Below, piece by piece: positions 1 through 10,753 of a DNA stretch of 64,000 nt (its first letter is position 1; every line of letters begins with the position of its first letter). This stretch comes from Rhizobium sp. RU33A (GTDB lineage: Bacteria > Pseudomonadota > Alphaproteobacteria > Rhizobiales > Rhizobiaceae), in NCBI RefSeq assembly GCF_900156055.1, contig NZ_FTMQ01000001.1, positions 620,001 through 684,000 of the forward strand, given 5' to 3'. The notes beneath the pieces are model-generated. The model made no database searches and was not told where the DNA came from. It worked only from the letters and a program-made list of their open reading frames with translations. Made by a program: the position numbers and the translations under genes.

Positions 1-1416
1 CCTGGTGAACACCTGCCGGGCCAACGTTCGGCTGTATCCGGTACCGACACGCCCGACATGACGCAGTCCATCCGCCTCGTTGACGCCCATGATCAGAGAA
101 CCGATGGCTTTGTCGGAAACGGAAGAGGGCACATAGCCCCCGATGACCAGTTCCTGGCGGGCAGTGCATTTCGACTTGACCCACTCCCGTCCGCGACCGG
201 ACCGGTAGGTCGCATCGGCGACCTTGGAGATCACCCCTTCGAGACTGAGACGACAGGCATGTTTAAGGACGAGATCGCCGCTCTCGTCGAAATGGCTGGA
301 ATACTTGAGCGGCACGCCGGCCTCGCTGATCAATGGCTCCAGCAGTGCCTTGCGGTCCCTGAGCGAGGCGCCGGTCAGGTCCTGTCCGTCAAGATGCATG
401 ATGTCGAAGAGGTAGTATGTGAAGCGATCATCACGACCGTCGCTCAGATCCTGCTGAAGGAGAGAAAAGTCGCTGCTGCCATTGCCGCTTTCGACCACGA
501 TTTCACCGTCGAGCAGTGCCATCTGAACAGGCAGCCCCTTCAGAGCCGACACCAGCCGCTCACCGAAGCGCTCCGTCCAGTCCAGCCCCGTCCGCGTCAA
601 TAGCTGCACCCGGCCATGATCGATCCGCGCCTGGATCCGGTAACCGTCCAGCTTGATTTCATGCAGCCAGCGGCTTCCTTTCGGCACTGACTGCAAGAGG
701 GTGGCGAGTGCCGGGGCCAGGAAGTCCGGTAGGCCGCCCGCCTTGGCGCCCTTGATCGAGGCTGCGTTTGGCAAGGACGAACCTCCGCGTTCGGCAGGCG
801 GTTTGACTTTCTTCGCTCCAGTCTTCCGCGAGTTCCAGACGGCTGCCTTGCCGTCGCCTTTCAGGCTTTCGATCGATCGACCGCTCTTCACCGACAGCGG
901 CTTTTCCTCGACAATGTCGGGATCATCAGGTTGCCGTGCGGCCTCGTCTTCTCCCTTTATCAGAAGCCAGTTCTCGCGTGTTTCGCCCTCCTTGCGCGCC
1001 ATGCGCACCAGATGCCAGTGTCCGCCAAGTTTCTCGCCTTTCAGCGTGAACTCGAGGTGGCCCTTCTTGTAGCCCTTGCGCATGTCGTGGATAGGGTCCC
1101 ACGTACCACGGTCCCAGACGATCACTTCGCCGGATCCGTATTGTCCGGGCGGGATGATACCTTCGAAGTCGCCGTAAGCGAGAGGGTGATCCTCCACATG
1201 GACCGCCAGCCGCTTTTCGCCGGGCACCAGGCTTGGACCGCGCGTGACCGCCCAGCTTTTCAGCACACCGCCTATTTCCAGACGCAGGTCGTAATGCAGG
1301 CGTCTCGCCGCATGTTTTTGGATGACAAAGCTGTTGCCCTTGCTCGTGGCCTTTGCGGCCTTCGGTTCCGGCGTGGCCTTGAAGTCGCGTTTGCGCCGAT
1401 ACTCGGAGAGAGACAT
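1..1416 (-). CDS. ligD: DNA ligase D (LigD), N-terminal part, cut by window edge
   Basis: ATP-dependent DNA ligase of bacterial non-homologous end joining; it seals breaks held by Ku. The ATG at 1416 opens an uninterrupted frame of 472 codons that runs off the left edge. The first ~150 residues form the 3'-phosphoesterase domain (GNSFVIQKHAARRLHYDLRL near residue 27, then HVEDHPLAYGDFEG). The adenylation domain follows, with ligase motif I EIKLDGYR near residues 253-260; the Lys at about 255 is the expected adenylated residue. Domain order seen is phosphoesterase then ligase; any polymerase domain would lie outside the window. It starts 2 nt after the ku stop, so the two genes form an operon. 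Confidence 0.93.
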   Translation of the reverse strand, partial: MSLSEYRRKRDFKATPEPKAAKATSKGNSFVIQKHAARRLHYDLRLEIGGVLKSWAVTRGPSLVPGEKRLAVHVEDHPLAYGDFEGIIPPGQYGSGEVIVWDRGTWDPIHDMRKGYKKGHLEFTLKGEKLGGHWHLVRMARKEGETRENWLLIKGEDEAARQPDDPDIVEEKPLSVKSGRSIESLKGDGKAAVWNSRKTGAKKVKPPAERGGSSLPNAASIKGAKAGGLPDFLAPALATLLQSVPKGSRWLHEIKLDGYRIQARIDHGRVQLLTRTGLDWTERFGERLVSALKGLPVQMALLDGEIVVESGNGSSDFSLLQQDLSDGRDDRFTYYLFDIMHLDGQDLTGASLRDRKALLEPLISEAGVPLKYSSHFDESGDLVLKHACRLSLEGVISKVADATYRSGRGREWVKSKCTARQELVIGGYVPSSVSDKAIGSLIMGVNEADGLRHVGRVGTGYSRTLARQVFTR

Positions 1417-1418
1417 GG

Positions 1419-2264
1419 TCAGCTCGCCTTCTTCTGCTTTGTCGTAGCCGTTGCCGCAGCTGTCTTCCGCTTCTGTGCGGATTTCTCCTCCCGGCCGCCG
1501 GCACTCTTGCGCAGTGCGTCGAGCAGGCTGGTGACATTCTCCGGCTTCCGTTTCGGCAGCTTCTTCGGTTTGCGGCCGGCAATCTTGGCTTTCACGAGTT
1601 CGGTCAGTGCCGTCTCGTAGCGGTCCTCGTACTGGCTCGGGTCGAATTCACCCATCTTCGTACTGATGATGTGACGCGCAAGATCCATCATCTCCTTGTC
1701 GATGCGAACCTTGGAGATGTCGGAAAAGCTCTCGGCCGGATCCCGGACCTCGTAGTCATAATTGAGGGTCGTCGCGATCAGCCCCCGCCCCTGAGGTCGA
1801 ACAAGGACGCTGCGAACCCTGCGAAACAACACGGTCCTTGCGATCGCAGCGACACCTTTCGTTTCCATGGTGCTGCGGATCAGGTCATAAGCCTCAACGG
1901 ATTGCCGATCGGCCGGCGCCAGGAAATACGGACGCTCCAGATAGAGGGTATCGATCTTGTCGCAATCCAGAAAAGCCGACAGCTCCAGACGCTTGTCGCT
2001 TTCGGGAACGGCGTCGCGGATCTCCTCAGGTTCGAGAATGACGGTCTGGCCCTCTGCCGTATCGTACCCCTTGACGAGATCGTCCTTGCCGACAGGGCGA
2101 CCGCTGTCCTCATCGACATATTCGCGCCGTACGCGGTTCCCGGTATCCCGGTTGATGATGTGGAAGGAGGTGCGCTCCTGCGCATTGACCGCAGAGTAGA
2201 GCGCCACGGCGCATCCGAGATCGCCGATAGCGAGATGCCCTTTCCAGATAGCCCGTGCGCTCAC
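1419..2264 (-). CDS. ku: Ku, DNA end-binding protein of NHEJ
   Basis: Homodimeric ring protein that binds double-strand ends and recruits LigD. The start of the mature reading frame, SARAIWKGHLAIGDLGC, and the core with ALYSAVNAQERTSFHIIN and the later GRGLIATTLNYDYEVR are typical of bacterial Ku. The Lys/Arg-rich tail (last ~40 residues, KPKKLPKRKPE and KRKTAAA) matches the basic DNA-binding or LigD-binding extension of the family. I choose the GTG at 2264, which follows an AGGAG at the right distance. An upstream in-frame start at 2327 would add an atypical leader. 281 aa, a normal length. It is directly followed by ligD. Confidence 0.93.
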   Translation of the reverse strand: MSARAIWKGHLAIGDLGCAVALYSAVNAQERTSFHIINRDTGNRVRREYVDEDSGRPVGKDDLVKGYDTAEGQTVILEPEEIRDAVPESDKRLELSAFLDCDKIDTLYLERPYFLAPADRQSVEAYDLIRSTMETKGVAAIARTVLFRRVRSVLVRPQGRGLIATTLNYDYEVRDPAESFSDISKVRIDKEMMDLARHIISTKMGEFDPSQYEDRYETALTELVKAKIAGRKPKKLPKRKPENVTSLLDALRKSAGGREEKSAQKRKTAAATATTKQKKAS

Positions 2265-2664
2265 GTTCCACTCCTGTTGCTTTTCGGCGCAACGACGCGG
2301 AGTGCGGCTTTGTTCCGCCGGCTGCAACCTCCGGCATATGGGGATAGAACGTTATTTCCTCATATTAGGGATTGCGGCTTGACGTGGAGATTTCATTAAC
2401 CTTCAAGCAAGGAATTAACCATAAAGATTGGGAGACACGTCGGAGTGGGACTCGCTTGAGAGTTTCCTTCGGGCATGACGCCATCCCGTCGTACCGGTTC
2501 TGGTCCGGTCTGTATTTCACATGGAAACAGTTCGATGAGCTGGCAGACCATGATGCGGACGGCAGCGGGAGCGGGTTCCCGAGCATTCTTTCCTCCGCCA
2601 TCTGGCCTGCAGCACTGTCGAGCGACGGAAGGTCCGCCGTATAGGCGGCCATAGTGCGGGACGA
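2265..2664. other. Intergenic region between ku and the chemotaxis operon
   Basis: 400 bp with no gene I can support; the short open frames on both strands here show no family motif or good ribosome-binding site. It should hold divergent promoters for ku-ligD and for the che operon. TTCAAGCAAGG at 2402-2412 is a weak match to the direct-repeat motif found upstream of other flagellar units. Confidence 0.5.
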
Positions 2665-4317
2665 ATGACAGGTCAGGGGATGTCCACGGAGCGGGCGACG
2701 GGATCACAGGCAGGTAGCCTGCGTGATCGCTTGCGCTTTGCCGGACTCGACGAGGCCCAGTGCGAGCTTCTCCGCCAAAACCGCCATGTTCTCTCGCAGC
2801 CCTTGAAGACGGCCCTTCGCGATCTTTTCCAACGCCTCCAGTCCTCTCCGGATGCGGCGCGCGTGTTCAGCAGCGAACGCCAGTATGACCGGCTTCATGA
2901 TCTTCTGTCATCCCACTGGGATGTCCTCACCGATGCCCGCTTCGATGCGCTTTATGCCGAGCGGGTAAAGGTTCTGTCCGATAGCGAAAGCCGCATGGGT
3001 CTCGATCCGCGCTGGCACGTGGCGGGTCACGCGGTGGTGCTGGAGCATCTGGTGACAAGCGCGATCGGAGAAGCGGCGGGCTCCGGCCTGCTGCCGTCGA
3101 GCCGACGTCGCCAAAAGGAAGTTTCCGATCTGGTCGCCGCCCTGGTCCGGCTGGTGATGGTCGATGTCGAGATAGCGGTATCGCTTCGCTTCAACGAATT
3201 GCGCCTGAAACACCATCGCGATCTTGCGGCCCAGCGGGAGCATGATCGCGCCGAATTCGAAGGTGTGTTCGGCCCGGTCGTCGACGCGTTGGCGTCAGGC
3301 GATTTGACCGCCCGCACTGCAGCAGATGTGCCGGAAGCCTATGCTGACCTCGCAGGCCGCATGAACGAGGCTCTCGAGCAGCTCCAGACTGCCTTCCTCT
3401 CCTCCGAGGAGAAGCTCGCGGTCGCCCGCGACGCAACCGGTCGAATGGCCGAAACCGCCCGCACCTATGCGAACCGCGCCGAGGATCAATCCGGTGCGCT
3501 GGACGAGACGAGCCGTGCCCTGCAGGATCTCACCAGCAGCGTGCGCGAAAGTGCCGGCCAGACGAAACGCGCGGAAGCCACGGTTGCCGCGACCAGAAAC
3601 TCGGTTCAGTCGAGTGGCGAGGTTGTCGGGCAGGCGATTTCCGCCATGGCCGACATCGAAGCATCTGCCGAGCAGATCGGCCACATCATCGGGGCGATCG
3701 ACGAGATAGCCTTCCAGACCAACCTTCTGGCACTGAACGCCGGGATCGAGGCTGCCCGTGCCGGCGACAGTGGCCGTGGCTTTGCCGTCGTCGCCCAGGA
3801 AGTCCGCGCACTCGCCCAGCGCTCCGCCGACGCCGCCCGCGAAATCAAGACGCTTGTCGCGACGACGAAAAACCAGGTCGAAGCCGGTGTGGAAATGGTG
3901 GCGAAGACGCAAGGTACAATCGCCGACATCGTGCTCCAGGTCGGCGATATCAGCGGAACCGTTTCCGACATGGCCGCCAGGACCGACCGCCAGGCCAGCG
4001 AGCTCGCCGGCATTGCCGGAACGGTCGCGGCGCTTGGTGCCGACATTGGCCACACGGCAACCGTCGCGCGCCAGTCGAGCCAGGGCACGGACGATTTGCA
4101 CAAGGTCATCCTGGAACTGGGTGCGACGATCCGCGAATTTCACATCGAGCGGCAGACCCGTCGGACGCCCAGTGCAGCCGGGCGCGTCCAGCTTTCCGGT
4201 CAGCGCGAGCAGGGGGCGCCGGTTGCGGTCGCCACCGCTTATGCCGCTCCGGAAACGATGGAAGACGAATCCGCCGATTTTGGCTTCCCGGTCCATATCG
4301 CCGGGCTCGGAGGGTGA
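2665..4317 (+). CDS. icpA: IcpA-like soluble chemoreceptor with globin-fold sensor
   Basis: Cytoplasmic methyl-accepting chemotaxis protein heading the che operon, as icpA does in rhizobia. There is no membrane segment. Residues about 10-190 resemble a protoglobin sensor ([18 protein letters not shown] near residues 113-130). A short HAMP-like linker ([18 protein letters not shown]) follows, then the signalling domain with the conserved hairpin tip [18 protein letters not shown] near residue 350 that contacts CheA/CheW. In globin-coupled sensors a proximal His normally sits a few residues before GLxPxW; here that place appears to be Glu108, so haem binding is doubtful. An alternative start is the ATG at 2680. 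550 aa. Confidence 0.88.
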   Translation: MTGQGMSTERATGSQAGSLRDRLRFAGLDEAQCELLRQNRHVLSQPLKTALRDLFQRLQSSPDAARVFSSERQYDRLHDLLSSHWDVLTDARFDALYAERVKVLSDSESRMGLDPRWHVAGHAVVLEHLVTSAIGEAAGSGLLPSSRRRQKEVSDLVAALVRLVMVDVEIAVSLRFNELRLKHHRDLAAQREHDRAEFEGVFGPVVDALASGDLTARTAADVPEAYADLAGRMNEALEQLQTAFLSSEEKLAVARDATGRMAETARTYANRAEDQSGALDETSRALQDLTSSVRESAGQTKRAEATVAATRNSVQSSGEVVGQAISAMADIEASAEQIGHIIGAIDEIAFQTNLLALNAGIEAARAGDSGRGFAVVAQEVRALAQRSADAAREIKTLVATTKNQVEAGVEMVAKTQGTIADIVLQVGDISGTVSDMAARTDRQASELAGIAGTVAALGADIGHTATVARQSSQGTDDLHKVILELGATIREFHIERQTRRTPSAAGRVQLSGQREQGAPVAVATAYAAPETMEDESADFGFPVHIAGLGG

Positions 4318-4449
4318 GGGGATTGTTTACCACCATGCGCTACACAAGGAAGTTAAGGGCGGGAAGTTCGGCAATCCATCCGGGGGAATGGTTCTCCTGG
4401 GAACCACATTCGGGCCTGGATGCCGCAGCCTTGGGACATAAGGAAAGAA

Positions 4450-4752
4450 ATGATGGCAAGTAAGAAAGGCGATCAGAAGAGTCTGAAACTGGCCGCGGTA
4501 TTGGACCTGAACGAGGCATCCAATCTCAAGGCCAACATACTCTCAATGCGTGGTGCCCCTTTGACGATCGATGCCTCTGGCGTCGAGCGTGTCGGTGCTC
4601 AGTGCGTGCAGGTCCTGATGGCAGCCGCCAAGGCCTGGGAAGCTGACAAGCATCCCTTCTCATTTGGAAAGGCCTCCGAGGCTTTCCTGAAAACCCTTCA
4701 ACTGATTGGCGTGAACATCGATCATCTGCTCGCTAAGGAGATCCGGCAATGA
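4450..4752 (+). CDS. cheS: CheS, STAS-like chemotaxis protein
   Basis: Small protein (~100 aa) between icpA and cheY1, the position of cheS in Sinorhizobium meliloti (called cheX in some rhizobia). There it is reported to bind CheA and speed loss of phosphate from CheY1. The sequence looks like a STAS fold: a beta strand LTIDASGVERVG followed by a helix. The Ser phosphorylated in anti-sigma-antagonist STAS proteins is absent (VGAQCVQVL in place of the usual xDSSGL). Start chosen at 4450, after AGGA; the next codon is also ATG (4453). The stop overlaps the cheY1 start by 4 nt, suggesting translational coupling. Confidence 0.8.
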   Translation: MMASKKGDQKSLKLAAVLDLNEASNLKANILSMRGAPLTIDASGVERVGAQCVQVLMAAAKAWEADKHPFSFGKASEAFLKTLQLIGVNIDHLLAKEIRQ

Positions 4753-5114
4753 AGAAAAAAGTGCTCACCGTGGATGACTCCAGAACCATTCGAAACATGC
4801 TTCTGGTCACTCTTAACAACGCAGGCTTCGAGACCATTCAGGCCGAAGACGGCGTCGAGGGCCTGGAAGTGCTCGAAGAATGCAATCCCGACGTCATCGT
4901 GACCGACATCAACATGCCGCGTCTCGACGGGTTCGGTTTCATCGAGGGTGTCCGCCGGAACGAAAAGTATCGTGCGGTTCCGATCCTGGTCCTGACCACG
5001 GAAAGCGATGCTGAAAAGAAAAACCGCGCCCGCCAGGCCGGTGCGACAGGCTGGATCGTCAAGCCTTTCGATCCGACCAAGCTGATCGATGCCATCGAGC
5101 GTGTAACCGCCTAA
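4749..5114 (+). CDS. cheY: CheY1 response regulator (first of two CheY)
   Basis: Single-domain receiver, 121 aa. It has the acidic pair (VDD), the phospho-acceptor Asp in DINMPRLDG, the Thr of VLTTES and the Lys of IVKPFDP. In rhizobia with two CheY proteins, CheY1 acts as a phosphate sink that drains CheA and CheY2, while CheY2 binds the motor. The assignment rests on position directly before cheA and after cheS. ATG overlaps the cheS stop. Confidence 0.92.
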   Translation: MKKKVLTVDDSRTIRNMLLVTLNNAGFETIQAEDGVEGLEVLEECNPDVIVTDINMPRLDGFGFIEGVRRNEKYRAVPILVLTTESDAEKKNRARQAGATGWIVKPFDPTKLIDAIERVTA

Positions 5115-5130
5115 GCCGGGATTTTCTCCT

Positions 5131-7380
5131 ATGGATATGAACGAAATCAAAGAGATCTTTTTCCAGGAATGCGAAGAGCAGCTCGCGGAACTGGAATCCG
5201 GTCTTCTGAAAATGAATGATGGAGATCGCGATCCGGAAACGGTCAATGCCGTATTCCGCGCGGTTCACTCCATCAAGGGCGGTGCAGGCGCCTTCGGTCT
5301 CGATGACCTGGTTGCCTTCGCGCACGTCTTCGAGACGACTCTTGATTGCGTTCGTTCCAACAAGCTGGAGCCCGGCCCGGAAGTCATGAAGGTGATGCTG
5401 AAGTCGGCCGACGTTCTGGCCGACCTGGTCACCGCCTCCCGTGACGGCGGCAGTGTCGACGCAAGCCGCTCGAGCGGCCTGGTCAAGGAACTGGAAGCCC
5501 TGGCAAACGGCGAAATGCCGGCCCCGTCGGCAGCACCGGTTGCCGCCGCCAAGCCCGTCGCGAAGGCCGCAGCCCCGGCACCGGCCGCTGCACCGAGCGA
5601 CGATAGCGGCTTCCAGCCGATTCCCTTCACCTTTGACGACTTCGGCGGTGACGAGCAGGAAGCTAGTGTCTCTACCTTCGACGTGACCTTCAAGCCGCGC
5701 CGCGACCTCTACTCGAAGGGCAATGAATCCGCCCTCCTGCTGCGTGATCTGTCCCGCCTCGGCGAGATGAGCATCAACTGCAACATGGACGACCTGCCGT
5801 CGCTCGAAGAACTCGATCCCGAAGGCGCCTATTTCCACTGGGCCATCCAGATCAAGGCGGAAAAGGGCGAGGAAGGCATTCGTCAGGTCTTCGAATTCGC
5901 CGAATGGGATTGCGACCTCGACATCAAGCTGCGTGAGGCCGAAGCAGCAGCCCCGACCGAAGAACTGCCGATGATACCGGTGCCGTTCGATCTGTCTGCG
6001 CTCGACGACGGTTCGGAAGCTCCCGAGGAGCCCGTCGCCGCTGCCGTCGAGGCTGCCGAGACAGCCTCCAACGTCATGAAGATGGCAGCCAGCGCCGCCA
6101 AGCCCGAGAAAAAGGAATCGCCTGCTGCAGCTGCCGCCGCCGCCGCCGCCGCCGCTCAGGCCAACAACGCCGCCGGCCAGACGATCCGCGTCGACCTCGA
6201 TCGCGTTGACCGCCTCATCAACCTCGTCGGTGAGCTCGTCATCAACCAGGCGATGCTCTCCCAGAGTGTCATCGAAAACGATGCGACCGGTACGTCGGCC
6301 GTCAACATGGGCCTCGAGGAGCTGCAGCAGCTGACCCGCGAGATCCAGGACTCGGTCATGGCGATCCGCGCACAGCCGGTGAAGCCGGTCTTCCAGCGCA
6401 TGTCACGTATCGTTCGCGAAGTTGCCGACATGGTGGGCAAGTCGATCCGCCTCGTGACCGAGGGTGAAAACACCGAAGTCGACAAGACGGTCATCGACAA
6501 GCTCGCCGAGCCTTTGACCCACATGATCCGCAATGCCGTCGACCACGGCATCGAAAGCCCCGAGAAGCGCGCCGCCGCCGGCAAGGAGCCGGAAGGCACG
6601 ATCAAGCTGACCGCGAAGCATCGTTCCGGTCGTATCGTCATCGAACTGGTCGACGACGGTGCCGGTATCAACCGCGAGCGTGTCCGTCAGAAGGCGATCG
6701 ACAACGAGCTGATCGCAGCCGACGCGAACCTGACCGACGAAGAGATCGACAACCTGATCTTCGCGCCGGGCTTCTCGACCGCCGACAAGATCTCCGACAT
6801 TTCCGGTCGTGGTGTCGGTATGGACGTGGTCAAGCGTTCGATCCAGGCACTCGGTGGCCGTATTTCGATCACCTCGCGTCCGGGCCTCGGCTCGACCTTC
6901 ACCATGAGCCTGCCGCTGACGCTCGCCGTCCTCGATGGCATGGTGGTCACAGTTGCCGGCCAGACCCTCGTCGTTCCGCTCACCGCGATCGTTGAGACGC
7001 TCCAGCCCGAGGCGCAGCACATCCACTCCTTCGGTGCGAACCAGCGGTTGATCTCCATCCGCGACAGTTTCTGCCCCTTGGTGGATGTCGGTCGCATCCT
7101 CAACTTCCGCGGCACTCAGGCAAATCCGGTGGAAGGCGTAGCCCTTCTGGTGGAATCCGAAGGTGGCGGCCAGCGTGCCTTGATGGTTGATGCCATCCAG
7201 GGACAGCGTCAGGTGGTCATCAAGTCCCTCGAAGCCAACTATACCCATGTTCCGGGTATCGCTGCTGCAACCATCCTCGGGGATGGCCGCGTGGCGCTGA
7301 TCCTCGACGTGGATGCCGTTGTCGCCGCCTCCCGAGGTCAGTCGCTCCGTCAGGAAATGTCGCTAGCCGTCGCAGGTTAA
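5131..7380 (+). CDS. cheA: CheA chemotaxis histidine kinase
   Basis: Central kinase that phosphorylates CheY1, CheY2 and CheB. The 749 aa contain an N-terminal Hpt domain with phospho-His46 in [13 protein letters not shown], an Ala/Pro-rich linker, a CheY-binding P2-like segment (about residues 185-280), a second Ala-rich linker with a run of about ten Ala, the dimerisation helices, the HATPase domain (N box [13 protein letters not shown]1 DDGAGI, G2 GRGVGMDVV) and a C-terminal CheW-like domain. The poly-Ala tract is encoded by GCC/GCT/GCA codons near 6121-6160. It follows cheY1 by 16 nt and precedes cheW by 4 nt. Confidence 0.97.
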   Translation: MDMNEIKEIFFQECEEQLAELESGLLKMNDGDRDPETVNAVFRAVHSIKGGAGAFGLDDLVAFAHVFETTLDCVRSNKLEPGPEVMKVMLKSADVLADLVTASRDGGSVDASRSSGLVKELEALANGEMPAPSAAPVAAAKPVAKAAAPAPAAAPSDDSGFQPIPFTFDDFGGDEQEASVSTFDVTFKPRRDLYSKGNESALLLRDLSRLGEMSINCNMDDLPSLEELDPEGAYFHWAIQIKAEKGEEGIRQVFEFAEWDCDLDIKLREAEAAAPTEELPMIPVPFDLSALDDGSEAPEEPVAAAVEAAETASNVMKMAASAAKPEKKESPAAAAAAAAAAAQANNAAGQTIRVDLDRVDRLINLVGELVINQAMLSQSVIENDATGTSAVNMGLEELQQLTREIQDSVMAIRAQPVKPVFQRMSRIVREVADMVGKSIRLVTEGENTEVDKTVIDKLAEPLTHMIRNAVDHGIESPEKRAAAGKEPEGTIKLTAKHRSGRIVIELVDDGAGINRERVRQKAIDNELIAADANLTDEEIDNLIFAPGFSTADKISDISGRGVGMDVVKRSIQALGGRISITSRPGLGSTFTMSLPLTLAVLDGMVVTVAGQTLVVPLTAIVETLQPEAQHIHSFGANQRLISIRDSFCPLVDVGRILNFRGTQANPVEGVALLVESEGGGQRALMVDAIQGQRQVVIKSLEANYTHVPGIAAATILGDGRVALILDVDAVVAASRGQSLRQEMSLAVAG

Positions 7381-7384
7381 GAGT

Positions 7385-7855
7385 ATGTCGTATGCGGTCA
7401 AAAACATGATGCAGGGTAGCCGTGAGCTCATCGCTTTTCGTATTGGCGATCAAGAGTTCTGCGTGAACATCATGTCGGTGCGGGAGATCCGGGGATGGAG
7501 CCCGGCAACCCCACTGCCGCATTCGCCGCACTATGTTTTGGGCGTCATCAACCTGCGTGGTGCCGTCCTGCCGATCATGGACCTGTCCCTGCGCCTGGGC
7601 ATGAAGCCCTCCGAGCCGACCGTTCGTCACGTCATCATCGTGACTCAGGTCAAGTCTCGGGTCGTCGGTCTCCTTGTGGATGCGGTCTCCGACATCCTCA
7701 CGGTGAGCGACGCGGACATTCAGCCGACTCCCGAGGTCGCCCCCGACCTCGAGAAACACTATGCCCGTGGCATTCTTGCCATCGACAAGCGGATGATCTG
7801 CCTGGTCGAGCTTGGTGCACTCTTCAACGAAGCCGCCGAAAGCGAGGCTGCATGA
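7385..7855 (+). CDS. cheW: CheW coupling protein
   Basis: 156 aa CheW-fold adaptor that links receptors to CheA. Typical stretches are [40 protein letters not shown] and [14 protein letters not shown]. It sits 4 nt after cheA, and its TGA overlaps the cheR ATG (ATGA). Confidence 0.96.
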   Translation: MSYAVKNMMQGSRELIAFRIGDQEFCVNIMSVREIRGWSPATPLPHSPHYVLGVINLRGAVLPIMDLSLRLGMKPSEPTVRHVIIVTQVKSRVVGLLVDAVSDILTVSDADIQPTPEVAPDLEKHYARGILAIDKRMICLVELGALFNEAAESEAA

Positions 7856-8754
7856 CCTTTGCAATGAGTACATCCCGTCAATCGGACGACGAAGTCCTGG
7901 CCAGCGGAGAATACCCGCTGACCCGACGGGATTTGAACGAGATTGCTGCCATGATCTATTCGGATGCGGGCATCGCGCTGAACGACAGCAAGGCTTCGCT
8001 CGTCTACTCGCGACTGTCGAAGCACATCCGCAATCTTGGCCTTTCCGGTTTCCGCGCCTATTGCCAGCTCGTCGCCTCATCGGAGGGTTCGGCCGAACGC
8101 CGCGAGATGCTCTCGCATCTGACGACCAACTTCACGCGCTTCTTCCGCGAAAATCATCACTTCGAGCATTTGCGTGACGAGGTGCTGCCGGGGCTCATTC
8201 AGCGTGCGAAATCCGGCGGACGCGTGCGCATCTGGTCTGCCGCAAGCTCGGACGGCCAGGAGCCCTATTCGATTGCTTTGACCGTATTCCAGGCTTTTCC
8301 GAACGTTCTGGACTACGACTTCAAGATTCTCGCGACGGATATCGATCCGAAGATCCTCGCCATCGCCCGACAGGGTGCCTATGACGAGCAGGCTCTCGAA
8401 ACCGTGTCACCTGCCATCCGCAAGCAGTGGTTCAAGGAAGTCGAGATCGGCGGGCGCCGCAAGTTCCAGGTCGACGAGCGCCTGAAACGTTTGATCACCT
8501 ACAACGAACTGAACCTGATGGCCCAGTGGCCGTTCAAGGGCAAGTTCGACGTGATCTTCTGCCGCAACGTCGTGATTTACTTCGACGAGCCGACGCAGAT
8601 GCGCATCTGGACACGCTTTGGCGATCTGCTGCCCGTCGGCGGCCACCTGTATATCGGCCACTCCGAGCGCGTCTCGGGCGACTCGAAGAACGACTTCGAC
8701 AACATCGGCATTACCACCTACCGCTACCTGGGCAAGAATGGAGGGCGAAAGTAA
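7852..8754 (+). CDS. cheR: CheR receptor methyltransferase
   Basis: SAM-dependent methyltransferase that methylates receptor Glu residues. 300 aa, the usual length. N-terminal helical domain ([18 protein letters not shown]) and a SAM-binding site [17 protein letters not shown], then [14 protein letters not shown] and [14 protein letters not shown]. The family usually has SAACSTGEEPYS; here Cys-Ser-Thr is Ser-Ser-Asp. Start chosen at the ATG overlapping the cheW stop; a longer upstream frame has no support. The TAA overlaps the cheB ATG by one base. Confidence 0.96.
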   Translation: MTFAMSTSRQSDDEVLASGEYPLTRRDLNEIAAMIYSDAGIALNDSKASLVYSRLSKHIRNLGLSGFRAYCQLVASSEGSAERREMLSHLTTNFTRFFRENHHFEHLRDEVLPGLIQRAKSGGRVRIWSAASSDGQEPYSIALTVFQAFPNVLDYDFKILATDIDPKILAIARQGAYDEQALETVSPAIRKQWFKEVEIGGRRKFQVDERLKRLITYNELNLMAQWPFKGKFDVIFCRNVVIYFDEPTQMRIWTRFGDLLPVGGHLYIGHSERVSGDSKNDFDNIGITTYRYLGKNGGRK

Positions 8755-9800
8755 TGGCGGCACCTGCACGCGTTCTCGTCGTCGATGATAGCCCCACGAT
8801 GCGCGGTCTGATCACGGCTATCCTTAGCCAGGATCCAGACGTCAGCGTCATCGGCCAGGCCGGCGATGCCATGGAAGCTCGCGCGGCGATCAAGCAGCTC
8901 AATCCCGATGTCGTGACACTCGACATCGAGATGCCGAACATGAACGGCCTCGAGTTCCTCGAAAAGATCATGAAGCTGCGGCCCATGCCGGTGATCATGG
9001 TTTCGACCATGACGCATCGCGGCGCGGAAGCAACTTTGGCAGCACTCGAAATCGGCGCTTTCGACTGTGTGGCAAAGCCTCAGCCGGGTGAGCCCCGCCC
9101 GTTCGGCGAGCTGGCCGAGAAGGTCAAGGCGGCGGCGCGTTCTCAGCACCGGCATCATTCGGCACCGCATGTCCAACCGGTGGCGACCGCGCCGGCTACC
9201 GACTTCCGCGTCGGCCGCAAGATTGTGGCCATCGGCTCGTCGACCGGTGGCGTCGAAGCGCTGATCGCCGTCCTGCAGAAATTCCCGCGCAATTGCCCTC
9301 CAACGGTGATTACGCAACACATGCCGCCGACCTTCACGAAGAGCTTCGCCGAGCGTTTGAACCGTCTCTGCGCACCGGTGGTGGAAGAGGCCACCGATGG
9401 CGCAAGGCTCGAGATCGGCAAGATCTATCTCGCCCCGGGTGGTGAGCGTCATCTTCAGGTGTCGAATGCGTCGGCGCCCTGCTGCCGACTGGTCGAGCGC
9501 GCGCCGGTCAACGGACACCGGCCTTCGGTCGATGTTCTCTTCGATTCGGTCGCCGAACTCGCTGGCCGCAACGCCGTCGGGGTCATCCTGACGGGCATGG
9601 GGCGCGATGGCGCCTCCGGTCTTCTGAAGATGCGGCATGCCGGTGCGCGAACAGTCGGCCAGAACGAAAAGACCTGTGTGGTCTATGGGATGCCACGAGT
9701 CGCCTATGAGCTGGGCGCGGTCGAGCATCAACTGCCTCTCACCTCCATTGGCGAGGAAATCCTCAAACTCACTGCTGCCCGAAAAGAAGGTATCGAATAA
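8754..9800 (+). CDS. cheB: CheB receptor methylesterase / response regulator
   Basis: Receiver domain (phospho-Asp in [14 protein letters not shown]) followed by a methylesterase domain with the Ser of GSSTGG, the His of ITQHMPP and the Asp of GMGRDGASG. Phosphorylation by CheA activates removal of receptor methyl groups. 348 aa. Its stop overlaps the cheY2 start by one base. Confidence 0.97.
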   Translation: MAAPARVLVVDDSPTMRGLITAILSQDPDVSVIGQAGDAMEARAAIKQLNPDVVTLDIEMPNMNGLEFLEKIMKLRPMPVIMVSTMTHRGAEATLAALEIGAFDCVAKPQPGEPRPFGELAEKVKAAARSQHRHHSAPHVQPVATAPATDFRVGRKIVAIGSSTGGVEALIAVLQKFPRNCPPTVITQHMPPTFTKSFAERLNRLCAPVVEEATDGARLEIGKIYLAPGGERHLQVSNASAPCCRLVERAPVNGHRPSVDVLFDSVAELAGRNAVGVILTGMGRDGASGLLKMRHAGARTVGQNEKTCVVYGMPRVAYELGAVEHQLPLTSIGEEILKLTAARKEGIE

Positions 9801-10189
9801 TGTCCCTAGCTGAAAAAATCAAAGTTCTGATCGTCGACGATCAGGTCACAAGTCGCCTGCTGCTCAGCGACGCGCTGACGCAGCTCGGCTTCAAACAGAT
9901 CACTGCCGCCGGTGACGGCGAGCAGGGCTTGAAGATCATGGAGCAGCAGCCCCATCACCTGGTCATCTCGGACTTCAACATGCCGAAGATGGACGGGTTG
10001 GGTCTCCTGCAGGCCGTGCGCACCAATCCGACCACCAAGAAGGCCGCCTTCATCATCCTGACGGCGCAGGGCGACCGCGCGCTGGTTCAGAAGGCGGCAC
10101 AGCTGGGCGCCAACAACGTCCTGGCGAAGCCGTTCACCATCGAGAAAATGAAGGCAGCCATCGAGGCTGTATTCGGAGCCCTAAAATGA
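9800..10189 (+). CDS. cheY: CheY2 response regulator
   Basis: Second single-domain receiver of the operon, 129 aa. It has the acidic pair VDDQ, the phospho-Asp in [13 protein letters not shown], the Thr of IILTAQ and the Lys of LAKPFTI. By synteny this is CheY2, the form reported to control rotary speed at the flagellar switch in S. meliloti. It overlaps both neighbours (cheB and cheD). Confidence 0.93.
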   Translation: MSLAEKIKVLIVDDQVTSRLLLSDALTQLGFKQITAAGDGEQGLKIMEQQPHHLVISDFNMPKMDGLGLLQAVRTNPTTKKAAFIILTAQGDRALVQKAAQLGANNVLAKPFTIEKMKAAIEAVFGALK

Positions 10190-10740
10190 CTGAAGACGGT
10201 GCAGCAAAGCGCGTCCACATAATTCAAGGGGAGTGGAAGGTCAGCAAGGATCCGAATGTGGTCCTGTCGACGATCCTCGGTTCGTGTGTTGCTGCCTGTA
10301 TTCGGGATCCGATCGCAGGAGTGGGTGGCATGAACCATTTTCTCCTGCCGGGATCGGCGGTGCCAGGGGCAGGGGGCGGTGACGCCACCCGCTATGGGGT
10401 TCACCTCATGGAGCTCTTGATCAACGGCCTTCTGAAACAGGGCGCCCGCAGAGATCGGCTCGAGGCCAAGGTCTTCGGTGGCGCAAAGACGATCGCGACG
10501 TTCTCGAATGTCGGCGAACAGAACGCAGCATTTGCCCAGCAATTCCTGCGTGACGAAGGCATCAAGGTCGTCGGGTCCTCCACGGGCGGAGACCACGGCC
10601 GCAAGCTGGAATTCTGGCCGGTCAGCGGCAGGGCAAGGCAGTATCCGCTTACCGGCGCCGAAACACAGAAGACTGTCGCGCTGGAGCAGCGTCCGGTTCC
10701 TGTTTCAAAGCCGGTGGAAACCTCAATCGAGTTCTTCTAG
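10186..10740 (+). CDS. cheD: CheD receptor deamidase
   Basis: Chemoreceptor glutamine deamidase, 184 aa. Catalytic features visible are the Cys of [10 protein letters not shown], the His of [10 protein letters not shown] and the segment [13 protein letters not shown]. It starts inside the cheY2 stop (ATGA) and is followed 13 nt later by cheT. Confidence 0.94.
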   Translation: MTEDGAAKRVHIIQGEWKVSKDPNVVLSTILGSCVAACIRDPIAGVGGMNHFLLPGSAVPGAGGGDATRYGVHLMELLINGLLKQGARRDRLEAKVFGGAKTIATFSNVGEQNAAFAQQFLRDEGIKVVGSSTGGDHGRKLEFWPVSGRARQYPLTGAETQKTVALEQRPVPVSKPVETSIEFF

Positions 10741-10753
10741 TACTGGACATCGG

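Noticed and set aside
2365..2652. Small frames on both strands between ku and icpA
   Set aside because: No ribosome-binding site and no similarity to known families; treated as non-coding.
6121..6160. GCC-rich repeat in cheA
   Set aside because: Encodes a poly-Ala interdomain linker in frame; an ordinary low-complexity linker.
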